Below, piece by piece: positions 15,857-24,723 of a stretch of DNA of 64,000 nucleotides. Source of the stretch: Lewinellaceae bacterium (GTDB lineage: Bacteria > Bacteroidota > Bacteroidia > Chitinophagales > Saprospiraceae); assembly GCA_016708875.1 (NCBI GenBank), contig JADJFA010000021.1:36192-100191 (forward strand). The letters run 5' to 3'. A program made the position numbers and the translations under genes. Under the pieces are notes generated by a model. That model did no database searches. It was not told where the DNA came from and was given only the letters and a program-made list of their open reading frames with translations. How positions within the stretch are numbered: position 1 is the stretch's first letter; each line of letters begins with the position of its first letter.

Positions 15857-17684
15857 ACTGAAACATTTTTTCAATCTCCCCGGCATATTGTTTCATCACT
15901 ACTTCACGCCGAACTTTCAAGGTCGGAGTAAGTAATCCGTTCTCTGGCGTCCAAGACTCGAAAAGCAGGTGGAAAGCCCGGACTTTTTCAATCGTGCCGA
16001 GCCGGTCTTCATTTATTTTTTCTATTTCCTGACGGAAAAACTTTTCCACTTTTGGGTTCAAGACCATGAATTGTGGAGAGGTCCAGTGTACCTTGTTTTC
16101 CTTGCACCAGGCTTCCAATTGTTGAAAATCAGGAACAATCAGAGCACCCACAAAAGCGCGGTTTAGTCCTAGCGCCAGGGCCTGGCTGATATAGGGTGAG
16201 CCTACCAACTGTTGTTCGACAAAAGCCGGGGCGACAAATTTGCCTGTGGTCGTTTTGAAAACCTCACTTTTCCGACCCGTTATTTTCAAAAAACGCTTGT
16301 ACTCGAACCTCCCCAAATCCCCAGTCCGAAACCATCCATCAGGCGTGTATCGCTCAGCGGATTCTTCCGGTAAATGCAGGTAACCACTTGTTACGTTTGG
16401 ACCGCGTACCTCCACCTCGCCATTGCCTTCCTCGTCTCGTTCCTCTGCAATGCGTACTTCCACACCAGGCGCGGGAATGCCCACCGTGCCAAAATGCACC
16501 CCGCCCGGCTCGAAGCGATTAAACGCAATGACCGGACTTGTTTCCGTAAGCCCATATCCTTCGCGCACATCAATCCGCGCCGCTGAAAAAAGCCTGCCAA
16601 GTCTCGGTTGCATAGCCGCTGCCCCCACTGCGATATACCGAATACGACCACCCATTCGCTTGCGCCAATGCCTGAAAACGAGCAAGTCAGCCAACCAACG
16701 TTTCAGGCGGTAATCAAAAGGCATGGCCAGACCACCCGCGTAAGGGAATCGCTCGCCGAGTGCAATGGCCCAATCGAGGATTTTCTTTTTAAGGCGTCCA
16801 CTTCTGTTGCGCTCATCCAGGAGCCGTTCGTGCATGCGTTCGAGCACCCGGGGCACTGCGGTGATAAAGTGGGGGCGTACTTCTTGCAGGGTTTTGGGCA
16901 AGCGTTCCATACTGTCTGCAAACCAGATGGGTGTGCCAGCGGCCTGGTAGGTGAAGCATACCATTCGCTCCAAAATGTGGCTCATCGGCAGGAAACTCAC
17001 TGCGGCTGTGTCGGGGCCAACAGGGACGATGGCGAGCACAGACTTGACGTTGCTGACGATGTTGCGGTGGCTGAGCATCACGCCTTTGGGAAGGCCGGTG
17101 GTACCCGAGGTGTAAAGCAGGGTAGCGAGCGCGTCTTCCTGAATGCCATCGCGGTAGTATTGGATTTTGCCGGCCAGGTGTTCGTCGGGTAAACAGACGA
17201 GATCGTTCCAGTAATGTATCCCGGAACGCTGTTCCGGGACTCCCGGAACAGCGTTCCGGGACAACAGGCTGTTCCGGGATTCAAAAGAAAAAACAAACTC
17301 CACCTTCACCCCGGCAGATTCAATCCTTTCCAACATTTCTTCATTGCTAACAAAACACGCTCGCAGTTTCGCATCTTTGGCTATGTGCGCAATTTCGTCC
17401 AAGCGAGCCGTGGCATGAATGGGCACCGGGACAATGCCGACCTGCAACATAGCCATATCAGCAATGATCCATTCAGGGCTGCCGCAGTGCGCCAGAATGC
17501 CCACACAATCGCCTGGGTGCAGACCAATGTGGAGCAGCCCTGCGCTAAGCTGGTCTCTTTCAGCAAGGAGTTCGGCAGTAGTCCAGGTTTTCCAGGAACC
17601 GTCCACACGACCCGCTGCCGCCACCTTTTGGGGGTAGCGAATTTGCTGATATTCAAGGATTTCGAAGAGACGGGAGAAGTTCAT
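15855..17684 (-). CDS. Long-chain acyl-CoA synthetase (AMP-forming)
   Basis: Activates fatty acids through an acyl-AMP to acyl-CoA at the inner membrane. 609 aa with the ANL signatures: TLLYTSGTTGLPKGVMLSH, EGYGLTETSPVI, and DGWFRTGDLG followed by ITGRKSEVFKT. It resembles the FadD15-like long-chain group. The start ATG at 17684 lies 17 nt past the stop of the MFS gene, so the two form an operon. Odd: about 20 codons near residues 130-155 (RNSLLSRNAVPGVPEQRSG) are encoded by a perfect palindromic repeat that disrupts an otherwise normal linker yet keeps the frame. Confidence 0.92.
   Translation of the reverse strand: MNFSRLFEILEYQQIRYPQKVAAAGRVDGSWKTWTTAELLAERDQLSAGLLHIGLHPGDCVGILAHCGSPEWIIADMAMLQVGIVPVPIHATARLDEIAHIAKDAKLRACFVSNEEMLERIESAGVKVEFVFSFESRNSLLSRNAVPGVPEQRSGIHYWNDLVCLPDEHLAGKIQYYRDGIQEDALATLLYTSGTTGLPKGVMLSHRNIVSNVKSVLAIVPVGPDTAAVSFLPMSHILERMVCFTYQAAGTPIWFADSMERLPKTLQEVRPHFITAVPRVLERMHERLLDERNRSGRLKKKILDWAIALGERFPYAGGLAMPFDYRLKRWLADLLVFRHWRKRMGGRIRYIAVGAAAMQPRLGRLFSAARIDVREGYGLTETSPVIAFNRFEPGGVHFGTVGIPAPGVEVRIAEERDEEGNGEVEVRGPNVTSGYLHLPEESAERYTPDGWFRTGDLGRFEYKRFLKITGRKSEVFKTTTGKFVAPAFVEQQLVGSPYISQALALGLNRAFVGALIVPDFQQLEAWCKENKVHWTSPQFMVLNPKVEKFFRQEIEKINEDRLGTIEKVRAFHLLFESWTPENGLLTPTLKVRREVVMKQYAGEIEKMFQ
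17220..17280. repeat. Palindromic repeat inserted in frame in the acyl-CoA synthetase gene
   Basis: Two perfect 19-bp inverted arms (17220-17238 and 17242-17260, CCCGGAAC...GTTCCGGG) with a 3-nt spacer, plus a third partial copy to 17280. Each arm is itself nearly palindromic. Together they are read through in frame by the synthetase gene. Confidence 0.88.
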
Positions 17685-17701
17685 ACATCATAGTTCATTC
17701 A

Positions 17702-19029
17702 TCATCCTTCAACAGCCATTCGCCTAATTTTCACAACAGAGAAAATAATCAAACTAATCACAAAAAACACTGCCAAGGCCCGCACGCTGTCTCGCATATC
17801 GCCCGTGATTTGCTGGACAAAGCCGAAAGTGAAAGTACCCACCACCGTGGAAATTTTGTCCATCACATCATAAAAACTGAAGTAGGAAGCCGTGTCGGGC
17901 GTGTCTTCTGGGAGAAGTTTGGCGTAGGTTGCTCTGGATAGCGATTGTATTCCGCCCATTACCACCCCGACTCCGGCGGCCAAGAGGTAAAAATCGAGGC
18001 CGGTTTGCACATAATACCCCGTGATACACACTACTGTCCAAATGACGAGCATGACCATGATGGAGAATTTGTTGCCTTTTTTGCCAGAGAGTTTTGCCGA
18101 AGCCCAAGCGCCACCAATGGCCACGATTTGAAGGATAAGTACCAAGTAGATAAGTTTTTGGGCGTCAAAACCCAGCACTACATCCGCAAAGGTGGAGGCG
18201 AGAAAAAGGACCGCCTGAACACCAGCATTGTAGCAAAAAAACGCGGAGAGAAAACGCAGGGCATTGGGGTTCTTTTTGAGGTTGCGCCATGCTTTTCGGA
18301 GTTCTTGATAACCCTTTCCGAGCAGGTTTCCACGGGTTTTTTCACGCGAGTCTTGCGGCAGACGGCGAAAAGGGATTTGAGAAAAACCTATCCACCATAG
18401 GCCAACCATGACAAAGGCAGTTGGTACGGCAAGCCCTTTCGCTTCAAAGCCGAACCATTTGTAATTGCTGATAACCACCAAATTGATCAGCAGCAAAATA
18501 ACGCTACCAATAAAGCCATAACTAAAACCCTTAGCACTCACATCGTCATAACGGTCTTCGGTGGCGATAATAGGCAGAAAAGAATTGTAAAAAACGATGC
18601 CGCCTGCAAAACCAATGGTGGCCAGGATAAAGCCCGTAACCCCTACCCAAAGCGTATTCATGTCTGTAAAAAACCACATGGACATACACGCCAGGGCGCC
18701 CATAAGCGAAAAAAAACGCAAGAATGCTATCCGTTTCCCTCCATAGTCTGCAATGCCAGAGAGGATGGGCGAAATGGCTGCAATGATCAAATAGGCCAGC
18801 GAAATGGAATAAGCAAACAATGAAGAATTCGTCATTCGAATACCCGCAACCTGCACGTAATCAATGGTTTCTTTGATTCCGTCGCCCGTCATGGCTAGGA
18901 AGTACGCCGGAAAAATGGCGACCGTAATAACGAGCGCATAGGCTGAGTTGGCCCAGTCGAAAAACGCCCAGGCATTGATGGTGCGCGGGTTGTTCTTGAC
19001 GGGGGAGAGGGTTGTTCGAGTGTGTCCAT
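17702..19029 (-). CDS. MFS transporter, UMF1-like (frameshifted)
   Basis: A roughly 442-aa permease with about 12 membrane segments, related to the UMF1 / vacuole-effluxer (Atg22-like) group. The long frame starts internally at MTGDGIKETIDY. The true N-terminus begins at the ATG at 19029 (MDTLEQPSPP) and joins after a C-run (19001-19005): six C instead of five gives VKNNPRTINAWAFFDWANSAYALVITVAIFP, the family's usual first segment. So probably one intact gene. It is upstream of, and likely co-transcribed with, the acyl-CoA synthetase. Substrate unknown; some relatives are amino-acid effluxers. Confidence 0.88.
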
Positions 19030-19071
19030 TTTATTAAATGTAAAACCGCAAAACCAGGCCGGTGGGGGGGG

Positions 19072-19168
19072 GTAAACAGGAGAACCGCAAAATTAAAACA
19101 AGGGAAGTCCATCTGACCAAGTTCTGACAATCGGGCCTTTGGTTTTAATTTGCGGTTCTCCTGTTTTA
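19072..19168. repeat. Word-repeat palindrome, AACCGCAAAA family
   Basis: Arms of about 28 bp (19072-19099 and 19141-19168) built from AGGAGAACCGCAAA and TTTTACATTTTGCGGTT words, with one indel. Related sequence forms the palindrome at 46531-46694 and occurs near 49460. Confidence 0.75.
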
Positions 19169-19189
19169 CATTTTGCGGTTTAATTCCAT

Positions 19190-21497
19190 TTACTCTACCA
19201 CCACCTCATCCACAAAAAGCCAGGCTCCGTTGCTTGCGCCAGGCTCGTCTTTTGGGATGACTCCGTAGGTTTTTGCCACGAATTTGAGGTAGCGCCCTTT
19301 GGCATTGGGTGTTTCGAGGACCACGTTTTCCACCGTTGCGCCAATGAGCGCTTCGGCATCTATTGTTTTGGAAATCAGGAGTTTAAAGTTAATGCCGTCG
19401 TCCGAAATGTACACTTCTGCGCCTTTTGGAGGCCAAATCCAGGATGCTTTGGCGTTCACGAAATTGAACGAAACTTTGCCAAATGCCGTGGCTTGTCCAA
19501 AATCAATTACCGGGTCAATATCGTGGTTTACGAGGCCCACCCAATGGTTCCAGGTTTTAATGCCGCCCGTCACGCCATTGGTCAACCCGAACTCGTCGCC
19601 GCCGGTGTATTGCTCGGGTTTTCGGGGCATGACATAAGATTTGCCGATGGCCTTGTGGATCGTGTATTGCACAGACATCGCCTTCCCCAAAGGTTTTGTT
19701 TTGTTAAAAACAGCTGCCCTCAAAGTCGTGGTTTTCGTAATTGGAATCGGCGAGACGTATTTGGGCGCATTGGGCGAAGGTGGTTTGCCGTCTGAAGTGT
19801 AGCGGATTTCGAGTGCCGGGTCGTTGACTTTAAGTGTTACCTTATTGTTTGAAAACGAGGCGGTTACGTCATAAAAACTCTTGGAGAACTTGAGGCTTGA
19901 TGCGTCGAGCCGATTCATGTGCGGTTGAATGCGCCGCACAAAATCGGTCCAGTTGCGCTTTGATTTGGGCGACCACACCGCTTCTGCCAGCGCACAGGCA
20001 CGTGGGAAAGCCATGTATTCTACCTGTTCAGATTTGGGCATGTATTCCGTCCACACATTGCCTTGAGCACCAAGGATATGTTTGGCTTCTTCGGGCGAAA
20101 GTTCTTCTGGTATAGGCTCGTAACTGTATGCTTTTTCGAGCGTGGTGAGTCCCCCAATGGCTGTTGGCTCAGAGGCCGGGTCGCTTTGGTAATGATCAAA
20201 ATAACAGTGTGTACCGGGCGACATGATGGCATCGTGCCCAGCCCGGGCCGCTGCAATGCCGCCTTGAGTGCCGCGCCAACTCATCACAGTAGCTGTGGGC
20301 GCCAGTCCTCCTTCTAATATCTCATCCCAGCCGATAATTTTTCGGTTGTGGAGCGCGAGTGTTTTTTCTATACGTCGAATGAAATAACTCTGGAGTTCGT
20401 GGGTGTCTTTCAATTTTTTGTCCTTCATGCGTTTTTGGCATTTTGGACAGGCTTCCCAGCGCGTTTTGGGACATTCATCACCCCGATGTGGATATAGCTG
20501 CTGGGAACAACTCACATACTTCCGCCAACACATCATCAAGAAAAGCGAAGGTTTGGTCATTTCCTGCACAAAAAACATCGTCGAAAACGCCCCATTTTGT
20601 AGCGGCCTCGTAGGGTCCTCCCGTGCATCCAAGATCAGGATAGGCAGAAAGTGCAGCCATCGAGTGGCCCGGCATTTCAATTTCAGGAATGATGGTGATG
20701 AAACGCTTTTTGGCGTATTCCACGATGTCTTTGATTTCCCGCTGGGTATAAAAACCGCAGTATTTTTTGCCGTCGAACTGGTGCGGCATATCGTTGTAAT
20801 GGCCCACCAATGTTTCCTTTCGGCAGGAGGCGGTGCGCTGTAATTCAGGATATTTCTTGATCTCGATGCGCCAGCCTTGATCTTCGGTCAAGTGCCAGTG
20901 GAAGGTATTGAACTTGTGCATCGCCAGCATGTCAATGTATTTTTTGACAAAAACTGGCTGGAAAAAGTGGCGACCAACGTCCAGGTGCATCCCGCGGTAG
21001 GCAAATCGCGGAGCGTCCTGAATGAGGCAGCTCGGGGCTACCCATTTTACACTGCCATAGCTGTGTGTACCGCCGAATTCTGGAGGCATCAGTTGCCGGA
21101 GTGTTTGCACCGCATAAAAAGCACCAGCGGCCGTCTTTGCGCGAATAATTACCGCGTTGGTTTTGACTTCTAAAATATAACCCTCATCAGATACAATGCT
21201 TGGATCTGGCAGGAAATAGATGGAATTGCCCTTTGGTTCCTTGAATTTTTTTAGCGGTTGGCTTGTGAGCCGATAACCAGTGCTGGTGGCGGTCATCGCC
21301 ATAAAGTACTGGGCGGGCAGTTGCCACTCGGCCTCGCCCTCAGGCGTATAGATCCGGGTGTCTTTTTTCAGTGTAAAAAACCCTTTACGAGCCTCCACGC
21401 TTTGAGGCAAAGGGACGAGGTTGAAAAGGTTGGGGGCTGGCTGGCAATTGGCAAAAAGCGGGAAAAAAATTAAAAGGGCCCAAAATCGTATCGTCAT
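19190..21497 (-). CDS. Beta-N-acetylhexosaminidase, GH20 (two one-base frameshifts)
   Basis: A secreted exo-hydrolase removing terminal GlcNAc/GalNAc from chitin- or glycan-derived chains. The signal peptide starts at the ATG at 21497 (MTIRFWALLIFFPLFANC, possible lipobox). Then come the GH20b domain (NLVPLPQSVE), the GH20 barrel (GMHLDVGRHFF, FHWHLTEDQGWRIEIKKYP, EIEMPGH), a chitobiase C-terminal domain (YTSDGKPP) and an F5/8-type discoidin-like end. The frame breaks around 20503 (three G on the plus strand) and 20481 (four C). Adding one base to each restores ELFPSSYIHIGGDECPK with the catalytic Asp-Glu pair. Total about 768 aa, so very likely intact in reality. Confidence 0.9.
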
Positions 21498-21580
21498 AAG
21501 GGTGGTTTCGTCTATTTGTCGGCAAGGTAAGAAACCACAATCGTCAGCCGTTTGCTAAATCTTCAAATTATTTATCAAAT

Positions 21581-21769
21581 ATGAGTGATGTTTGGTGCTC
21601 AAACATGACATTTGTACCGTCTAAGGACATAAAGAACAATTCAACAAGCGGAATAATGGGGCAGACAACAGAAAATACGCCCTCAAAGTCGCTTCGTTTA
21701 ACTAATTTTTACGGTAGGAAGAATGCCAACGGCGCAAGGAAAAGTCCTTGTGCCGTTTGGTTTTTTTGA
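21581..21769 (+). CDS. Possible small ORF or small RNA ending in a terminator
   Basis: A 62-codon frame (MSDVWCSNMTF...) lying between two minus-strand genes and facing the other way. It is polar, Ser/Asn/Thr-rich and matches nothing I know. Its end coincides with a strong intrinsic terminator, so a short plus-strand transcript is likely even if the peptide is not real. Confidence 0.3.
   Translation: MSDVWCSNMTFVPSKDIKNNSTSGIMGQTTENTPSKSLRLTNFYGRKNANGARKSPCAVWFF
21728..21767 (+). terminator. Intrinsic terminator, plus strand, with no obvious gene
   Basis: A 13-bp stem (AACGGCGCAAGGA / TCCTTGTGCCGTT, one G-U pair), 4-nt loop AAAG, then TTGG and seven T. No plus-strand gene precedes it except the 62-codon frame. 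Confidence 0.75.
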
Positions 21770-21778
21770 AGGAATTCC

Positions 21779-22705
21779 TCAGCAAATCACCGCTCCCTCC
21801 TGGTTCACCAACGAAAGGTATATCTGGCTCTCTAAACCATGCTTGGCAAATGCCTTCTGCATGGCCGCGCTCGCATTCTCGGCCACCAAACTGTTGGCGC
21901 AGAGCGCAAAAACGGAAGGCCCTGCTCCAGAAATACTGCATCCCAAAGCCCCTTCGCGCATGGCAGCTTCCTGCACATCATAAAATCCGGGGATGAGCAC
22001 AGCGCGTTGAGGTTCAATAATTTCATCGCGAAGGCTTCGACCTACAAGCCCCAGGTCGCCGTTGAAAAGTCCCACAACAAAAGCCGCTAAGTTGGCACTT
22101 TGTCGCACATGTTTTTCCATGGGCACTTCGGGATTCAACATAAGGCGGGCATCGCGGGTCAACAATTCCAATTTGGGGTGCACAACCACAACATATAACC
22201 CCCGTGGCACATGCAGCCGATGCACGTCGAGGCTGGCATTGTCGCGCACCAGCACGATTCCGCCGAGGAGTGAAGGGGCTATATTGTCTGCTTGTATGCC
22301 TCCGGAAGCCACCTGTTCACCGGCCCAGGCAAAGGGTAGCAGCTCGCGCTTGCTAAGCCCGGTACGCAACAATTCGCTTACGGCCAAGGTAGCAGCTGCC
22401 GCACTGGCCGCACTACTGCCAAGCCCGCTATTGATGGGCATTTTTTTGTGGATTTCGAGTTCGATGCCGCGCTCCGTTTCACCGAGGTGTTGGAGCAAAC
22501 GGAGCACGGCCATACCTGCCGTGTTGAGCTCCGGCTCATAAGGTAGTTTGCCACCTGCGCCCGTTATTTTCGTGATGCGCAGTCCGGGTGTGTCGCTTTT
22601 GCGGGCAATGACCTCGTCGCCGGGCTTTTCGAGTGCAAGGCCCAAGGTGTCGAATCCGATGCCGATATTGCCCACTGTTGCCGGGGCGAATGCTTTGATT
22701 CCCAA
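21779..22705 (-). CDS. thrB: Homoserine kinase
   Basis: Phosphorylates homoserine in threonine synthesis. A GHMP kinase of 308 aa: N-terminal APATVGNIGIGFDTLGLAL, ATP-binding PINSGLGSSAASAAAA at about residue 90, and the C-terminal GCSISGAGPSVFAL. The start ATG at 22705 (MGIKAFAPATVGN) fits the family. No thrA or thrC is next to it, unlike the common thrABC layout. A REP-like repeat lies in its leader. Confidence 0.95.
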   Translation of the reverse strand: MGIKAFAPATVGNIGIGFDTLGLALEKPGDEVIARKSDTPGLRITKITGAGGKLPYEPELNTAGMAVLRLLQHLGETERGIELEIHKKMPINSGLGSSAASAAAATLAVSELLRTGLSKRELLPFAWAGEQVASGGIQADNIAPSLLGGIVLVRDNASLDVHRLHVPRGLYVVVVHPKLELLTRDARLMLNPEVPMEKHVRQSANLAAFVVGLFNGDLGLVGRSLRDEIIEPQRAVLIPGFYDVQEAAMREGALGCSISGAGPSVFALCANSLVAENASAAMQKAFAKHGLESQIYLSLVNQEGAVIC

Positions 22706-22744
22706 GGTGTGTGAGAGACGTGAGAGAGTGAGAGTCCTAAGAGC

Positions 22745-22800
22745 GCCCGCCTACGCCCCTGTCCGCCAAGGCTCGGCAGGCGGGAAGGCTTCGGCGGGTA
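22745..22800. repeat. REP-like repeat, CCCGCC family
   Basis: GC-rich words (CCGCCTACGCC, CCGCCAAGGCTCGGCAGGCGG, AAGGCTTCGGCGGGTAAA) forming imperfect hairpins. Relatives occur at 24688, 26018, 33480, 45236, 49360, 49533, 54750 and 57830. Confidence 0.7.
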
Positions 22801-22827
22801 AATGCGCAAAGATATTCAGGAATAAAA

Positions 22828-22868
22828 AAGCGGCGCAAACAACTTGCTGAAAGTCGTTTGCGCCGCTT
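22828..22868 (-). terminator. Intrinsic terminator of the 61-aa gene
   Basis: Perfect 13-bp stem (22828-22840 and 22856-22868, AAGCGGCGCAAAC / GTTTGCGCCGCTT) with a 15-nt loop. On the minus strand it is followed by six T. It sits 54 nt after the small gene at 22922. Confidence 0.75.
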
Positions 22869-22921
22869 GATAATTTTTAGGATATCCCAATATCCCTGCC
22901 TACCGGCAGGCAGGCTAATAT

Positions 22922-23107
22922 CTAATTTAAACCACGAAGGCTATTAAAAGGCCTCATTTCTTCGCCCAGCCAGTTGATATTCCAATCGTCTTTAGGTAGC
23001 AGGATACGTTTTGCTTGGCGGGTGGCTTTTCTGCGGAGGTAAGCAACGGCCAAACGCGGAGATTTGCGCCAGATGCGGCGGAACTTGTTGATGCGGGGAG
23101 TGGCCAT
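22922..23107 (-). CDS. Small basic protein, 61 aa
   Basis: Starts at the ATG at 23107 (MATPRINKFRRIWRKSPRLA). Very rich in Arg and Lys, with no membrane segment, ending MRPFNSLRGLN. Size and charge would suit a nucleic-acid or ribosome-associated protein, but I recognise no family. A clean terminator downstream supports a real transcript. The longer upstream frame begins in AT-rich leader and was not used. Confidence 0.55.
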   Translation of the reverse strand: MATPRINKFRRIWRKSPRLAVAYLRRKATRQAKRILLPKDDWNINWLGEEMRPFNSLRGLN

Positions 23108-23373
23108 GATAGAATAGTTTTTGTGTGAAAATCGGAGTAGCTTTAAACAATTGATTACGAGGTCACTAACGGGATTATTGAACAAAAAGTTTTTCTTTTC
23201 GAAAGTATTTTTAGTTAAAATTTCGAAATGACGCAAATCAGCCAAAAGTTATCAGAACGCCATTTAATGCTCGAATGAGGTTGAAGCGTAAACCGAAATG
23301 AAGAACTTTTTAAAAGTTGCCCATGCTCCTCCCATTAGCCTGCTTACCTTCGCCGCCCGAACTACTGCAAATT

Positions 23374-24093
23374 ATGAGCCAAATACTCTCTATAGTAATT
23401 CCCGCTTACAACGAAGAGCGCACCATTCACCGCATTTTGGACAAAGTGAAGGCGGTGGAACTCATCGGGGGCTTCCAAAAAGAACTCATTATCACCAACG
23501 ATTGCTCCCGCGACGACACCGAAGGAGCCATCCGCCGTTACATGGAGGCGAACCCCGAACTGAATATCCGTTACCTAAAGCACGAGGTAAACCAGGGCAA
23601 GGGCGCAGCACTCCACACAGGCATCCAGCACGCTTCGGGTGAATATATTATCATCCAGGATGCTGATTTGGAATACGACCCGAATGAATACAATATCCTC
23701 CTCCGGCCTATTTTAGATGGCTTCGCGGATGTGGTATTTGGTTCGCGTTTTATGGGCGGAAGACCGCACCGCATCCTTTTTTACTGGCACAGCATCGGCA
23801 ACAAGTTTCTGACCAATCTTTCCAACATGTTCACCAACCTGAACCTGACGGACATGGAAACCTGCTACAAAATGTTCCGTTCGGATATGCTCAAAAGCCT
23901 TCCGCTGCGTGAAAAACGCTTTGGTTTTGAGCCAGAGGTGACGGCAAAAATCAGTCGGGTGCCGGGCGTGCGTATTTACGAAGTGGGTATTTCCTATTAT
24001 GGACGCACTTACGCCGAGGGGAAGAAAATCGGCGCAAAAGATGGTTTTCGGGCTATTTATTGTATTTTGAAGTACAATCTTTGGGCTAAGTAG
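23374..24093 (+). CDS. Family 2 glycosyltransferase (polyprenyl-phosphate sugar type)
   Basis: 239 aa, GT-A fold. It starts MSQILSIVIPAYNEERTI at ATG 23374 and shows NDCSRDDT, the metal-binding DADLEYDP at about residue 93, and the acceptor loop FGSRFMGG. It resembles dolichol/undecaprenyl-phosphate mannose or glucose synthases without the C-terminal membrane part, so it likely charges a lipid carrier or adds sugars to envelope glycans. An upstream in-frame ATG at 23317 was rejected because it overlaps a TACCTTCG promoter-like box (23345-23352). Stands alone on the plus strand. Confidence 0.9.
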   Translation: MSQILSIVIPAYNEERTIHRILDKVKAVELIGGFQKELIITNDCSRDDTEGAIRRYMEANPELNIRYLKHEVNQGKGAALHTGIQHASGEYIIIQDADLEYDPNEYNILLRPILDGFADVVFGSRFMGGRPHRILFYWHSIGNKFLTNLSNMFTNLNLTDMETCYKMFRSDMLKSLPLREKRFGFEPEVTAKISRVPGVRIYEVGISYYGRTYAEGKKIGAKDGFRAIYCILKYNLWAK

Positions 24094-24097
24094 TTTC

Positions 24098-24177
24098 AAG
24101 TTTCAAGTAAAAAGTTTCAAGTGGCACATCTGCTTAATATTGGTTGTTGGCCGCTTGAAACTTTTTACTTGAAACTT
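24098..24177. repeat. Word-repeat palindrome, AAGTTTCAAGT family
   Basis: Perfect 24-bp inverted repeat (24098-24121 and 24154-24177) between two convergent genes, so it could end transcription from both sides. Same word family as 15748 and 55534. Confidence 0.88.
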
Positions 24178-24188
24178 TATACTTGTAA

Positions 24189-24596
24189 CTAAAAATGCAA
24201 CTGTAGTTTCTCCATCAAGTACTCCGGCGCGGACACCACCTTTTTCGTTTTTGAATCAAAAAAGCACAGCCGAACCCGGCCTGCGTTCACGAGTTTTTTC
24301 TGCTCGTTGAAAATCTCCACATGAAAGGTGATGTACTCGTCCGGCAATTCCCGAATCTCGGTGCGGACGGTCAGCAAGTCATCGTAATAAGCCGGGCGCA
24401 CAAAACGCATTTCGAGGCTAACCACGGGTAGCCAGATTCCGTACACATCTTCCAATTCCTTGTAGGTCAAGCCCAAAGAACGGATCGTCTCCACGCGGCC
24501 CACCTCGTAATATTGGGCATAATGGCCGTAGTAGAGGTAGCCCATCTGGTCGGTTTCGCCGTAGCGGACGCGGATTTGTGTTTCGTGGAAATACAT
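24189..24596 (-). CDS. Acyl-CoA thioesterase, 4HBT (YbgC-like)
   Basis: 135 aa hot-dog fold. The start MYFHETQIRVRYGETDQMGYLYYGHYAQYYE carries the YbgC/4HBT signature with the catalytic-type Asp in ETDQMG. Predicted to hydrolyse short or medium acyl-CoA (or acyl-ACP) in the cytoplasm. The ATG at 24596 was chosen because the longer frame upstream reads through a palindromic repeat. No partner genes of the Tol-Pal system are nearby. Confidence 0.9.
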   Translation of the reverse strand: MYFHETQIRVRYGETDQMGYLYYGHYAQYYEVGRVETIRSLGLTYKELEDVYGIWLPVVSLEMRFVRPAYYDDLLTVRTEIRELPDEYITFHVEIFNEQKKLVNAGRVRLCFFDSKTKKVVSAPEYLMEKLQLHF

Positions 24597-24607
24597 GAAG
24601 TGATGAG

Positions 24608-24686
24608 GCGATGGAGTGATAAAGTGATTGGGTGATAGAGTGATGAAGCGACTCGAACTGATCAAATCACTTCATCACTCCATCGC
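24608..24686. repeat. Word-repeat palindrome, GTGATGAAGCGAT family
   Basis: Arms 24608-24629 and 24665-24686 pair over 22 bp with one mismatch, made of the same 7-nt words as 1631-1717. It is followed at 24688-24712 by a REP-like CCCGCCGTCAGCG piece. Confidence 0.8.
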
Positions 24687-24723
24687 TTTTGCCCGCCGTC
24701 AGCGAAGGAGGGTCATCACTTCA

